DNA from: Bacteroidia bacterium
GTDB lineage: Bacteria; Bacteroidota; Bacteroidia; NS11-12g; UBA955
NCBI GenBank assembly: GCA_023254645.1
Contig: JALRLA010000167.1
Location: 1-5,894 of the forward strand
Direction: 5' to 3'
DNA: 5,894 nt
Every line of letters starts with the position of its first letter. Position 1 is the stretch's first letter. A model generated the notes under the pieces. That model was not told the DNA's origin and made no database searches. It saw nothing but the letters and a program-made list of their open reading frames with translations. Below are positions 1 through 5,894 of the stretch, in pieces. Both the position numbers and the translations under genes were made by a program.

Positions 1-1940
1 TCCCAGTTGGGGCTGTAACAACCCTTTTCGCTGGGTCGCAGGTACCAATAGTTCTTCCCAGTGGGTGCCAAGTCAGCAGGGTATTTGCCACTGTAGAAAG
101 GATCAGTGTCAGAACTGCTCTTGAACCAGTTTACTTGTCCCCAAGGGGTAGAAGCAAATCCATAGGCCGAATCGCCGTAGCAAAGCGTATCCCCGCGTGG
201 TCCAAACAAGGTGGGGTAATCGTAGACATGCACCATGATTTGGGTGCGGCCTGATCCGCAGAGACCGTTCCAAGTCTCCACGTAATAATCAAAATCACCG
301 CGCTTGTTGGGGCTGACCGTGTATTCTGTGCCCACCGCTTTCACCGAGCCACCCGTGGGGTCGTCGTACCAGCGCAGGGTATCAGAACCCGATGTACTAG
401 CCGATAAGGTTAGGCTCGAGCTGGGGCGCAAACACATAAAGGTGTCGCTGGCCGCAGAAGGAGCAGAAGGGGCGTAATCATTGCCGACAAAAGCTTTCAC
501 CAGGGTGGGCCCACCGGTATTTTCGCATCCGCCGTTGTTGGCACGAACGTAAAAGCCGGTGTCTTTGAAAATCTTTTCCAACTGCAAAACATTGCCCGTG
601 AACAGCAAGTTCTTCTGCTGGGCATCGCTGTACCAATTCAAAACGCCGGTATCGGAATAGGCCTGCAAGTTGGCCGTCGCACCCGCGCAAATCGAGTCGT
701 TTTTGATGCTGGGATCCTGCGGATAAGACTTGACCGAGAAAGGAATGCTCATCCAGTCGCTGATGCAATCGCCATTGATGGCACGCAGGTAGAAGGTGTC
801 ATTCTGCTTGGGCCAAAAACCGTAGGCCGTACCGGTATGAAAAGGTTTTGGATCGGCTGTTGTCTTGTACCAGGCCACATTGGTACCCGCATCGGCCCAG
901 ACCTTGATGGTCGCCGAATCGCCCACACAGGCCTTGGCTGTACCGACCAGCGTGGGTTTGGAGGGTTTGAAGTACACGGTTTTGATTACCGTATCAACAC
1001 AGAAATTGCTCATGTACGAGTACACAGTGGTAATCAAACGAACGTCAAAATTCTTCTTGGTCTTGGGCTTGTATTTGCCGTTCAAGGCATTTTCTGCATA
1101 AAGGCCGTCGTACAACCAACGGTGAGAGAAATACTCCAAGTTGTAGTACACATAGTAGTTGTAATAGGGCATGCTGGACACGTTTTTCAAGCGGTTGTTC
1201 GTGAAAAATAGGGTGTCATAATTGGGGAAACAATTGTTGGAGATCGTGAAATCAATGCCCAAATCGTATTGCACAAAGGGATAAAACTGCATGTCAGCAT
1301 CAAACAAAGTACCCCCTACATTCAAGCTCAAACAGCGGTACCACTTGCCAGAAACCGATCCCACGCAGAGGTTCTTCTTCTTGCCATTTCCGGCAGCCCA
1401 TGAGTTGGAGACCAAGGCGGCCACCGAAGAAGCAGAGTCTGATTCGATGACCACGATGTAGGGATGATTGACTTTCACTTTGCTCCACACCGCGTTGCGC
1501 TCGATGCGTGTCAAGGGAATGCTACTGCCAGCCACGGTATCCAAGGTGATGGTATCGGTAGCCAAGGCTGATCCTGTTGGGAGCGAATCCAAACCGGCCT
1601 TGTACAGTTTGCATATGACGTTCACATCGCTGCCTGCTGCATGGGTGGAGAACCCATAAAAACGAAAACCACTCACGTAGAGGTCTTGTGGGGTATCAAA
1701 AAACTGACCCAAGGCCGATCCAGTCTTTACAGTGATGGAGTTGTAGGCGGTGGTTCCGTATGAGGGGAAGCGACTGGTATCGGTACCACAGGTTTTGGGA
1801 TTGCTAGCACTGCGCGAGGAAACCCCCTTGGGCATGGGAGCCAGATCGTTGGTCAATGTTCGACCTTCGGCCTCAAATTGGGCCCTCAAGGATCCTAGGC
1901 TGCAGGCGGCCAACAGGAACAACAAATGCTTCAGTTTCAT
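1..1940 (-). CDS. Large secreted Ig-like repeat protein, N-terminal part (runs off left edge)
   Basis: An open frame with no stop runs from an ATG at 1940 to the window edge, giving 646 residues; the C-terminus lies outside. Residues 1-20 are a signal peptide: basic start (MKLK), hydrophobic core, and a likely cleavage after LRA before Gln21. Residues about 47-225 are rich in beta-type, Thr/Ser/Val sequence without a motif I can name. Residues about 227-325 resemble a PKD domain (Cys237, a WLYDG segment near 275, closing Cys314-Val-Asp-Thr and KTVYFKP). From residue 327 onward come at least four Ig-like repeats. This layout is common in Bacteroidota surface or gliding-related proteins exported by type IX secretion, but the C-terminal sorting domain that would prove this is not in view. 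No catalytic domain is visible, so an adhesive or structural role is inference. A promoter lies just upstream, divergent from fabI. Certain as a gene; the role is uncertain. Confidence 0.9.
   Translation of the reverse strand, partial: MKLKHLLFLLAACSLGSLRAQFEAEGRTLTNDLAPMPKGVSSRSASNPKTCGTDTSRFPSYGTTAYNSITVKTGSALGQFFDTPQDLYVSGFRFYGFSTHAAGSDVNVICKLYKAGLDSLPTGSALATDTITLDTVAGSSIPLTRIERNAVWSKVKVNHPYIVVIESDSASSVAALVSNSWAAGNGKKKNLCVGSVSGKWYRCLSLNVGGTLFDADMQFYPFVQYDLGIDFTISNNCFPNYDTLFFTNNRLKNVSSMPYYNYYVYYNLEYFSHRWLYDGLYAENALNGKYKPKTKKNFDVRLITTVYSYMSNFCVDTVIKTVYFKPSKPTLVGTAKACVGDSATIKVWADAGTNVAWYKTTADPKPFHTGTAYGFWPKQNDTFYLRAINGDCISDWMSIPFSVKSYPQDPSIKNDSICAGATANLQAYSDTGVLNWYSDAQQKNLLFTGNVLQLEKIFKDTGFYVRANNGGCENTGGPTLVKAFVGNDYAPSAPSAASDTFMCLRPSSSLTLSASTSGSDTLRWYDDPTGGSVKAVGTEYTVSPNKRGDFDYYVETWNGLCGSGRTQIMVHVYDYPTLFGPRGDTLCYGDSAYGFASTPWGQVNWFKSSSDTDPFYSGKYPADLAPTGKNYWYLRPSEKGCYSPNW
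3..962 (-). repeat. Four tandem Ig-like protein repeats inside the secreted protein
   Basis: These are repeats at protein level, not exact DNA repeats. Approximate residues are 327-404, 405-486, 487-572 and 573-646 or beyond. Each opens with a Cys in a short strand (Cys338, 418, 503, 587). A Trp follows 18-21 residues later in a W-Y/F motif (Trp357, 436, 524, 605). Each closes with a second Cys after a Y-x-R or Y-x-E strand and usually an N-G or K-G turn (Cys392, 472, 561, 641). The Cys to Cys distance is 54, 54, 58 and 54 residues, so each repeat probably has one disulfide or a conserved core pair. The pattern fits the Ig-like domains that sit before type IX sorting signals in Bacteroidota. 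The array may continue past the window edge. Confidence 0.75.
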
Positions 1941-1953
1941 AGTCTTGGTATTT

Positions 1954-1984
1954 GAAAACTAGTCAGCAGACCGCACATTATCAA
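1954..1984 (-). promoter_or_regulatory. Predicted Bacteroidota-type promoter of the secreted repeat protein
   Basis: On the minus strand a TTG (1984-1982) is followed after exactly 20 bases by TAGTTTTC (1961-1954). The latter matches the TAnnTTTG -7 consensus at all fixed positions but the last. Spacing fits the TTG-N(about 20)-TAnnTTTG form known for this phylum. Transcription would start near 1947-1951, leaving a leader of about 7-11 bases before the ATG at 1940. No ribosome-binding purine run lies in that leader. Confidence 0.55.
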
Positions 1985-2039
1985 CATTTTGAAGGCTTAG
2001 AGAGAAAAAATGATGAACGGCTGATGGGTCAAAATGAAT

Positions 2040-2047
2040 TAATTTTG
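2040..2047 (+). promoter_or_regulatory. Predicted -7 box of the fabI promoter
   Basis: TAATTTTG matches TAnnTTTG at every fixed position and ends only 4 bases before the fabI ATG. If it is used as a -7 box, transcription would start at or next to the start codon, giving a leaderless message. No TTG is found at the expected distance upstream, so the -33 element is missing or degenerate, which lowers confidence. Confidence 0.5.
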
Positions 2048-2051
2048 TGTC

Positions 2052-2876
2052 ATGGCAGATTTGCTGAAAGGAAAACGCGGCATCATTTTCGGTGCTTTGA
2101 ATGAACAGTCTATCGCTTGGAAAGTGGCTCAGTTGTGTGCCGCTGAAGGCGCAAATATTGTATTGACCAACGCTCCTGTTGCGGCTCGTGTGGGCCAGAC
2201 CGACGAGTTGGGAAAGCAGTTGGGAGCACCGGTGATTTACGCCGATGTAACCAAAATGGAAGATTTGGAGAAATTGGTAACAGAATCAATGGCCCACTTG
2301 GGTGGAACCTTGGATTTTGTCTTGCACAGTGTGGGCATGAGCTTGAACGTTCGCAAGAAAAACCCTTATACCGACTTGAACTACGAATACATGCACCAAA
2401 CCTTCGACATCTCCGCCATGTCGTTTCACCGTTTGATGCAGACCTTGTGGAAGCATGACGCGATGAGCGAATGGGGAAGCATCTTGGGCTTGACCTACAT
2501 CGCCGCTCAGCGCACCTTCCCTGACTACAGCGAGATGGCTGAGTCAAAAGCGTTGTTGGAGAGCTTTGCCCGCAGTTTCGGGTACCACTTTGGCAAGGCC
2601 AAGAAGGTTCGCGTGAACACCATCTCCCAGAGCCCCACCAAGACTACCGCGGGTAGCGGAGTGGGCGGATTTGATGCCTTCTTCAACTACGCCGACAAGA
2701 TGTCGCCTCTGGGCAACGCCAACGCAGACGATTGCGCCAACTACTGCGTGTCTTTGTTCAGCGATTACACCCGCATGGTGACCATGCAGAACTTGTTCCA
2801 CGACGGCGGGTTCAGCTTCACCGGTATTGCCACTGATTTAATGGAGAGCTTCTCTGACCAAGCCCTCGGCAAATAA
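2052..2876 (+). CDS. fabI: Enoyl-[acyl-carrier-protein] reductase FabI (NADH type)
   Basis: FabI reduces the trans-2-enoyl-ACP double bond, the last step of each type II fatty acid elongation cycle, in the cytoplasm. The 274-residue protein is a short-chain dehydrogenase-fold enzyme. It has the N-terminal nucleotide-binding segment GIIFGALNEQSIAW (10-23), the LHSVGMS loop (91-97), and the catalytic Tyr149 and Tyr159 with Lys166 (Y-x6-K). The SQSPTKTTAGSG segment (192-203) takes the place of the substrate-loop start (SAGP in E. coli FabI), and HDGGFS (250-255) is the closing cofactor motif. Met96 stands where E. coli has Phe94 beside the triclosan-contact Gly93. As I recall them, Bacteroidota FabI sequences share this SQSP and Met pattern. 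The length is a little above E. coli FabI (262). The ATG is chosen because the family start, M-x(2-3)-LLKGKRG, follows directly. The gene stands alone between a divergent promoter region and its own terminator. Confidence 0.96.
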   Translation: MADLLKGKRGIIFGALNEQSIAWKVAQLCAAEGANIVLTNAPVAARVGQTDELGKQLGAPVIYADVTKMEDLEKLVTESMAHLGGTLDFVLHSVGMSLNVRKKNPYTDLNYEYMHQTFDISAMSFHRLMQTLWKHDAMSEWGSILGLTYIAAQRTFPDYSEMAESKALLESFARSFGYHFGKAKKVRVNTISQSPTKTTAGSGVGGFDAFFNYADKMSPLGNANADDCANYCVSLFSDYTRMVTMQNLFHDGGFSFTGIATDLMESFSDQALGK

Positions 2877-2895
2877 TCTCTAGTATGATCTGATG

Positions 2896-2923
2896 AAAGA
2901 CCCGGCTTCGGCCGGGTTTTTTT
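2896..2923 (+). terminator. Intrinsic terminator of fabI, with a C(UUCG)G tetraloop
   Basis: A perfect 7-bp stem, ACCCGGC/GCCGGGT, closes a TTCG loop (2900-2917). It can be lengthened by the A-rich 5' flank (2896-2899) pairing into the T-run, with one G-U pair. Seven Ts follow (2917-2923). The hairpin starts about 20 bases after the fabI stop. On the minus strand the same stem follows the pdxH stop directly, but only a short TCTTT tract follows it, so it may work less well in that direction. Confidence 0.92.
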
Positions 2924-3557
2924 ATGGACTGAGGCGCTTGGTTTGGAAGGTGCCAGGACCTGTTTCGAAATAGGCAATTCGGTCGTGTACACGGCCGGGG
3001 CGCCCCTGCCAAAACTCGGCATATTCCACGACGATTTCGTAGCCACCCCAATGTTCGGGACGCTGGAGTTCTTGCTCGGGATCGGCCATCAATTCGGCCA
3101 TCTTTGCGTCCAATTCTTCACGGCTTTCCACCACTTGACTTTGGGCCGATGCGATAGCCCCAGCTTGGCTCAAGCGGGGTCGTGAGTAAAAGTAGGCATC
3201 GCTGTCTTCGGCCGGTATTTGGTAGGCTTGGCCTTCGATGCGTACCTGCCGCTCGAGTTCGGGCCAAAAGAAGTTTACCGACACATGGTTTTCGGCTTCG
3301 ATTTCCTGGCCTTTGCGGCTGAGGTAATTGGTGAAAAACACAATGCCCCGATTGCTGATCTCTTTCAAAAGCACCACCCTGGAACTGGGTCGACCTTGAC
3401 GGTTCACAGTAGAGAGAACCATGGCGTTGGGCTCCATGACTTGGGCTTTGACGGCTTCCTGGAACCACTGGCGCAATCCTTCAACAGGATTATCCGGCAA
3501 ACTGCCTTCGTTCAATGCTCCTTGGCTGTACTCTTTGCGAATGTCAGCGATGTTCAT
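2922..3557 (-). CDS. pdxH: Pyridoxamine 5'-phosphate oxidase PdxH
   Basis: PdxH is an FMN-dependent cytoplasmic oxidase that converts pyridoxamine or pyridoxine 5'-phosphate to pyridoxal 5'-phosphate, the active form of vitamin B6. The protein has 211 residues, close to E. coli PdxH (218). It aligns along its whole length: IRKEY near the start (6-10), the FMN-contact strand RVVLLK (60-65), FFTNYLSRKG (74-83), LERQVRIEG (101-109), YSRPRLSQAGA (124-134), and the C-terminal EFWQGRPGRVHDR (181-193) ending RLSP. Arg189 and His191 fall in the R-x-H-D-R substrate and phosphate-binding motif. It starts 11 bases after ffh with no recognisable ribosome-binding site or promoter between them, so it is probably co-transcribed with ffh. 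Its stop codon lies inside the T-run of the fabI terminator. Confidence 0.96.
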   Translation of the reverse strand: MNIADIRKEYSQGALNEGSLPDNPVEGLRQWFQEAVKAQVMEPNAMVLSTVNRQGRPSSRVVLLKEISNRGIVFFTNYLSRKGQEIEAENHVSVNFFWPELERQVRIEGQAYQIPAEDSDAYFYSRPRLSQAGAIASAQSQVVESREELDAKMAELMADPEQELQRPEHWGGYEIVVEYAEFWQGRPGRVHDRIAYFETGPGTFQTKRLSP

Positions 3558-3568
3558 ATAGTCGAGAA

Positions 3569-4900
3569 TTAACGGGGGAAGCCAGGCATATTGGGCATAC
3601 CGGGCATGCGGCCCTTCATCTTGTTCATGGTCTTCATCATGTCGCGCATCTGGTTGAATTGCTTCAGCAATCGGTTCAACTCTTCTACGCTGCGACCGCT
3701 GCCTTTGGCGATGCGCTGCTTGCGGCTACCATTCAACAGCTCGGGCTTGGCTCGTTCAGCGGGGGTCATGGACTGAATCAAACTTTCGATGCCTTTGAAG
3801 GCGTTGTCGTCGATGTCCAGGTCTTTGATTTTATTGCCTACGCCGGGTAGCATACCCAACAGATCTTTCATGTTGCCCATCTTCTTGATTTGCTGCAGCT
3901 GGGACAAGAAGTCTTCGAAGTCAAAGGCGTTTTTCGCCATCTTCTTCTGAAGGCGCATAGCCTCTTCTTCGTCGATCGTGGCTTGAGCTCTTTCTACCAA
4001 GGAAACCACGTCACCCATACCTAAGATACGGCTGGCCATACGGTCGGGGTGGAAGGTATCCAAGGCCTCCATCTTTTCTCCGTTCGATACGAACTTGATG
4101 GGCTTGTTGACGACCTCCTTGATGGACAAAGCAGCACCGCCTCGGGTATCACCGTCCATTTTGGTCATGACCACACCGGTGAAGTCCAACACATCATTAA
4201 AGGCTTTGGCAGTATTGACCGCGTCTTGACCAGTCATGGAATCAACGACAAACAGAATCTCGGTGGGGTTTAGGGCCTTCTTGAGGTTGGCAATTTCAGT
4301 CATCATCGCCTCATCGATGGCAATACGACCGGCGGTATCGACAATGACGACCTGCTGGCCACGGGCCTTGGCTTCGCGCACAGCCGCTTGGGCAATCGCC
4401 ACCGGATCCATGTTTTGGTCATCGCTGTACACGGGCACCTCTACTTGTGAACCCAGCACTTTCAACTGCTCGCGAGCCGCTGGGCGGTATACGTCACCGG
4501 CTGTCAACAAAACCGAGCGACCTTGGCCTTTGAGGTGGCGCGCCAGTTTTCCTGAAAATGTCGTCTTACCCGAACCTTGCAAACCCGCAATCAAGATGAC
4601 GCAGGGCGAGCCCTTGACCTGCAAATCTGAGGTTTGACCTCCCAGCAATTGAACCAATTCGTCGTTGACGATTTTGGTCATCATTTGGCCTGGCGATACC
4701 GCGCGAATCACATCGGCTCCTTTTGCCTTTTCCAAGACGCGGTCAGTAAATTCTTTGGCTACCTTGAAATTGACATCTGCCGCAATCAACGCCCTGCGAA
4801 TTTCTTTCACCGTTTCAGCCACGTTGGCATCGTTGATGCGTCCCTGACCCTTGAGGGTTTTGAATGCTTTCTCTAATCGAGTGGAGAGGTTCTCAAACAT
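3569..4900 (-). CDS. ffh: Signal recognition particle GTPase Ffh (SRP54)
   Basis: Ffh binds 4.5S RNA and the signal sequences of nascent chains, then pairs with FtsY to bring ribosomes to the membrane translocon. From the ATG at 4900 the protein has 443 residues, a usual length. The helical N domain covers roughly 1-90. The G domain has the P-loop GLQGSGKTT (106-114), the insertion-box segment TAGDVYRPAAREQL (133-146), DTAGR (188-192), TKMDGD (246-251) and the closing SNGEK (272-276). The M domain includes GSRKQRIAKGSGRS (391-404) for RNA binding and a methionine-rich tail (QMRDMMKTMNKMKGRMPGMP). The start is taken as MFENLS, the family norm. A TTG three codons upstream would add MRG, but it lies inside the -7 promoter box. 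ffh is first in a likely two-gene unit with pdxH and is divergent from the lipoprotein gene. Confidence 0.97.
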   Translation of the reverse strand: MFENLSTRLEKAFKTLKGQGRINDANVAETVKEIRRALIAADVNFKVAKEFTDRVLEKAKGADVIRAVSPGQMMTKIVNDELVQLLGGQTSDLQVKGSPCVILIAGLQGSGKTTFSGKLARHLKGQGRSVLLTAGDVYRPAAREQLKVLGSQVEVPVYSDDQNMDPVAIAQAAVREAKARGQQVVIVDTAGRIAIDEAMMTEIANLKKALNPTEILFVVDSMTGQDAVNTAKAFNDVLDFTGVVMTKMDGDTRGGAALSIKEVVNKPIKFVSNGEKMEALDTFHPDRMASRILGMGDVVSLVERAQATIDEEEAMRLQKKMAKNAFDFEDFLSQLQQIKKMGNMKDLLGMLPGVGNKIKDLDIDDNAFKGIESLIQSMTPAERAKPELLNGSRKQRIAKGSGRSVEELNRLLKQFNQMRDMMKTMNKMKGRMPGMPNMPGFPR

Positions 4901-4906
4901 ACCCCG

Positions 4907-4914
4907 CAAAGGTA
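4907..4914 (-). promoter_or_regulatory. Predicted -7 box of the ffh-pdxH promoter
   Basis: On the minus strand TACCTTTG matches TAnnTTTG at every fixed position and ends 6 bases before the ffh ATG, so the leader would be 0-3 bases. I see no TTG at -33 spacing. The box also argues against the TTG at 4909 as a start codon. Confidence 0.55.
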
Positions 4915-4934
4915 CGAAAAGCGAGCCGAGTGGC

Positions 4935-4942
4935 TATATTTG
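4935..4942 (+). promoter_or_regulatory. Predicted -7 box of the TPR lipoprotein gene
   Basis: TATATTTG matches TAnnTTTG at every fixed position and ends 7 bases before the ATG at 4950, which implies a leader of only a few bases. It faces away from the ffh box, with 20 bases between the two. No clear -33 TTG is visible. Confidence 0.55.
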
Positions 4943-4949
4943 AAGACTC

Positions 4950-5678
4950 ATGAGAATCTTGATCGCACTGATGGGCGTTGGAGCCCTTGCTTTTACCGCT
5001 TGCCAATCTGGCAGCAAACCCACCGAGTCACTCGAAAAGTCATTTGAACAGGCCCGTTTGGCCGAAGATTACAATACGGCCGTAAGCTTATTGACACAAA
5101 TGGCCTCTGAAGACACCTCTAGCGATTGGGTCTTGGATACCCTATCCTTTTACCAGTACTTCTACCAGGTGACCCCCGGTATGGTGCGCAACACCAAAAC
5201 TCCTATGTATTGGATTAATAAGGCCTTGGATAAAAAACCAGGAAATGCCTTCTTGTTGGATATGAAGGCCAAATTATACCTCGAAGAGGGGAAAGACACC
5301 CAGTCATTGGCCATCTTCACTGAACTCTACCAACGAAGCCAGGATTATACCTACTATTGGGACATCGCCTTTATTGAAACCGCCCGCGGCAATGCAACCA
5401 TGGCTGACAGCATGATCTCCGAAGCGCTTAAGAGTGCCGATATCGCTAGTAAGACTGTTCGTTTGGAGAATCTCCAAGCCCGAATTCGCGAGGAAGTACC
5501 TGCCAATGCAGCTCTTTTATACCTCAATGCCCTCATTTACAATGGTCGAGGCGATATGATTAAAGCGGCTGAAGCTTTGCAAGAAGCTTTGAAAATCAAA
5601 CCTAATTTTTTCGCAGCCCAAAAAGGCATTTACGATTTGCAGCGCGCCGCCGCTCAGCAAATGCCTCAGCGCCGTTAA
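4950..5678 (+). CDS. Small TPR-repeat lipoprotein, role unknown
   Basis: The 242-residue protein begins with a lipoprotein signal: Arg2, a hydrophobic core, and FTAC at 15-18 as a slightly non-standard lipobox (Phe at -3), predicting a lipid-anchored Cys18 followed by a polar QSGSKPTES linker. The rest is helical, with TPR-like helix pairs. The best is at about 186-219, with the typical small and large residue spacing and ending ALKIKPN; weaker ones lie at about 99-130 and 134-165. TPR proteins bind other proteins, so a scaffold role in the envelope is a reasonable guess, but no partner is shown. The tail is Gln/Arg-rich (AAAQQMPQRR). The gene has its own promoter box, is divergent from ffh and stands alone. 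I do not recognise a named family. Confidence 0.88.
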   Translation: MRILIALMGVGALAFTACQSGSKPTESLEKSFEQARLAEDYNTAVSLLTQMASEDTSSDWVLDTLSFYQYFYQVTPGMVRNTKTPMYWINKALDKKPGNAFLLDMKAKLYLEEGKDTQSLAIFTELYQRSQDYTYYWDIAFIETARGNATMADSMISEALKSADIASKTVRLENLQARIREEVPANAALLYLNALIYNGRGDMIKAAEALQEALKIKPNFFAAQKGIYDLQRAAAQQMPQRR

Positions 5679-5736
5679 GCTGAAACTCCTATTCCTTCAG
5701 GGACGACCCAAGAGTTTGCTCCTTTCATAGACCGTC

Positions 5737-5774
5737 AGCGAGAGGGCCTCATAAACCTATTAGCCCTCTTCGCT
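5737..5774. other. Imperfect inverted repeat between convergent genes
   Basis: AGCGAGAGGGC (5737-5747) pairs with GCCCTCTTCGCT (5763-5774), giving 11 base pairs with one bulged T around a 15-base loop. The right arm lies in the last codons of the minus-strand gene, and its stop codon is in the loop. No T-run follows on either strand, so this is not a standard intrinsic terminator. It may slow convergent transcription or be chance. Confidence 0.4.
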
Positions 5775-5894
5775 CAGCACCCTTTTAAGGTTGAACTCGT
5801 CTTTTAAAACGTGGTAGGCCATTTCTCCGTAGTAACAAAGGCCGTCAATGGTAGCGGCCAAATCCAATGAGCCGAGACTAGAGCCCGAAATTCG
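5760..5894 (-). CDS. C-terminal end of an unrecognised gene (enters from right edge)
   Basis: A minus-strand frame is open from the right edge to TAA at 5762-5760, followed directly by a TAG in the same frame. It gives 44 residues, starting RISGSSLGSLDLAATIDG and ending KRVLSEEG. The composition is that of a real soluble protein, with hydrophobic and charged residues mixed as in amphipathic helices and a CYYGEMAYHVL stretch. No other frame in this tail is open over the same length. I cannot assign a family from this fragment. It converges on the TPR lipoprotein gene, with 81 bases between the two stops. It is too short to exclude a chance frame. Confidence 0.65.
   Translation of the reverse strand, partial: RISGSSLGSLDLAATIDGLCYYGEMAYHVLKDEFNLKRVLSEEG

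Noticed and set aside
837..1211. A 124-codon open frame opposite the secreted repeat protein
   Set aside because: It is antisense to the continuous 646-codon frame, whose signal peptide and repeats are convincing. It has no promoter or family match of its own.
1902..1904. Lipoprotein reading of the secreted protein (LAAC at residues 10-13)
   Set aside because: The motif fits a lipobox, but the hydrophobic stretch before it is short and continues past it to LRA-Gln, a typical signal peptidase I site in Bacteroidota. I prefer a soluble export signal but cannot exclude the other.
2110..2547. A 145-codon open frame antisense to fabI
   Set aside because: Its product is rich in Arg, Ser and Cys with no fold-like pattern, and it lies wholly within the confident fabI gene. 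It is a shadow frame.
4901..4909. A TTG start for ffh that would add MRG at the N-terminus
   Set aside because: MFENLS is the usual family start, and the TTG is part of the TACCTTTG promoter box, so it would lie upstream of the expected transcript start.
5737..5774. Inverted repeat as an intrinsic terminator for the lipoprotein gene
   Set aside because: The loop is 15 bases long, one base is bulged and no T-run follows on either strand. It is kept only as an imperfect repeat.
1..5894. Mobile elements, CRISPR, tRNA or rRNA, defence or toxin-antitoxin genes
   Set aside because: I found no transposase or integrase motifs, no direct DNA repeats with regular spacers, no cloverleaf-like segment and no small toxin-antitoxin pair. 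Nearly all of the window is accounted for by seven genes.

Overview
The window looks like an ordinary chromosomal stretch from a member of the Bacteroidota. Three observations point there. The FabI is of the variant common in that phylum. No gene start has a Shine-Dalgarno purine run. Most gene starts have a TAnnTTTG (or near) -7 promoter box a few bases upstream, the form used by the Bacteroidota primary sigma factor. Base composition is fairly balanced, leucine is often TTG, and the left end carries a large secreted protein built of Ig-like repeats, a style frequent in Bacteroidota that use type IX secretion. Genus cannot be told from this.

Layout, left to right. (1) Positions 1-1940, minus strand: the N-terminal 646 residues of a long exported protein that runs off the left edge. 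It has a signal peptide, a beta-rich N-terminal region, a PKD-like segment and at least four tandem Ig-like repeats with a regular Cys...Trp...Cys spacing. (2) Positions 1941-2051: a divergent promoter region. (3) Positions 2052-2876, plus strand: fabI, followed by a strong intrinsic terminator whose T-run overlaps the stop codon of the next gene, which converges on it. (4) Positions 2922-4900, minus strand: ffh followed 11 bases later by pdxH, probably one transcript. (5) Positions 4901-4949: a 49-base divergent region with two back-to-back -7 boxes. (6) Positions 4950-5678, plus strand: a small TPR lipoprotein of unknown role. (7) Positions 5760-5894, minus strand: the last 44 codons of an unrecognised gene that enters from the right edge and converges on the lipoprotein gene.

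The genes do not form one pathway. FabI (fatty acid elongation), Ffh (co-translational membrane targeting) and PdxH (pyridoxal phosphate supply) are housekeeping functions. The secreted repeat protein and the lipoprotein are envelope or surface proteins. I see no defence system, mobile element, CRISPR array, tRNA or rRNA. The most distinctive features are the very short distances between promoter boxes and start codons, which suggest leaderless or nearly leaderless mRNAs, and the repeat protein at the left edge.
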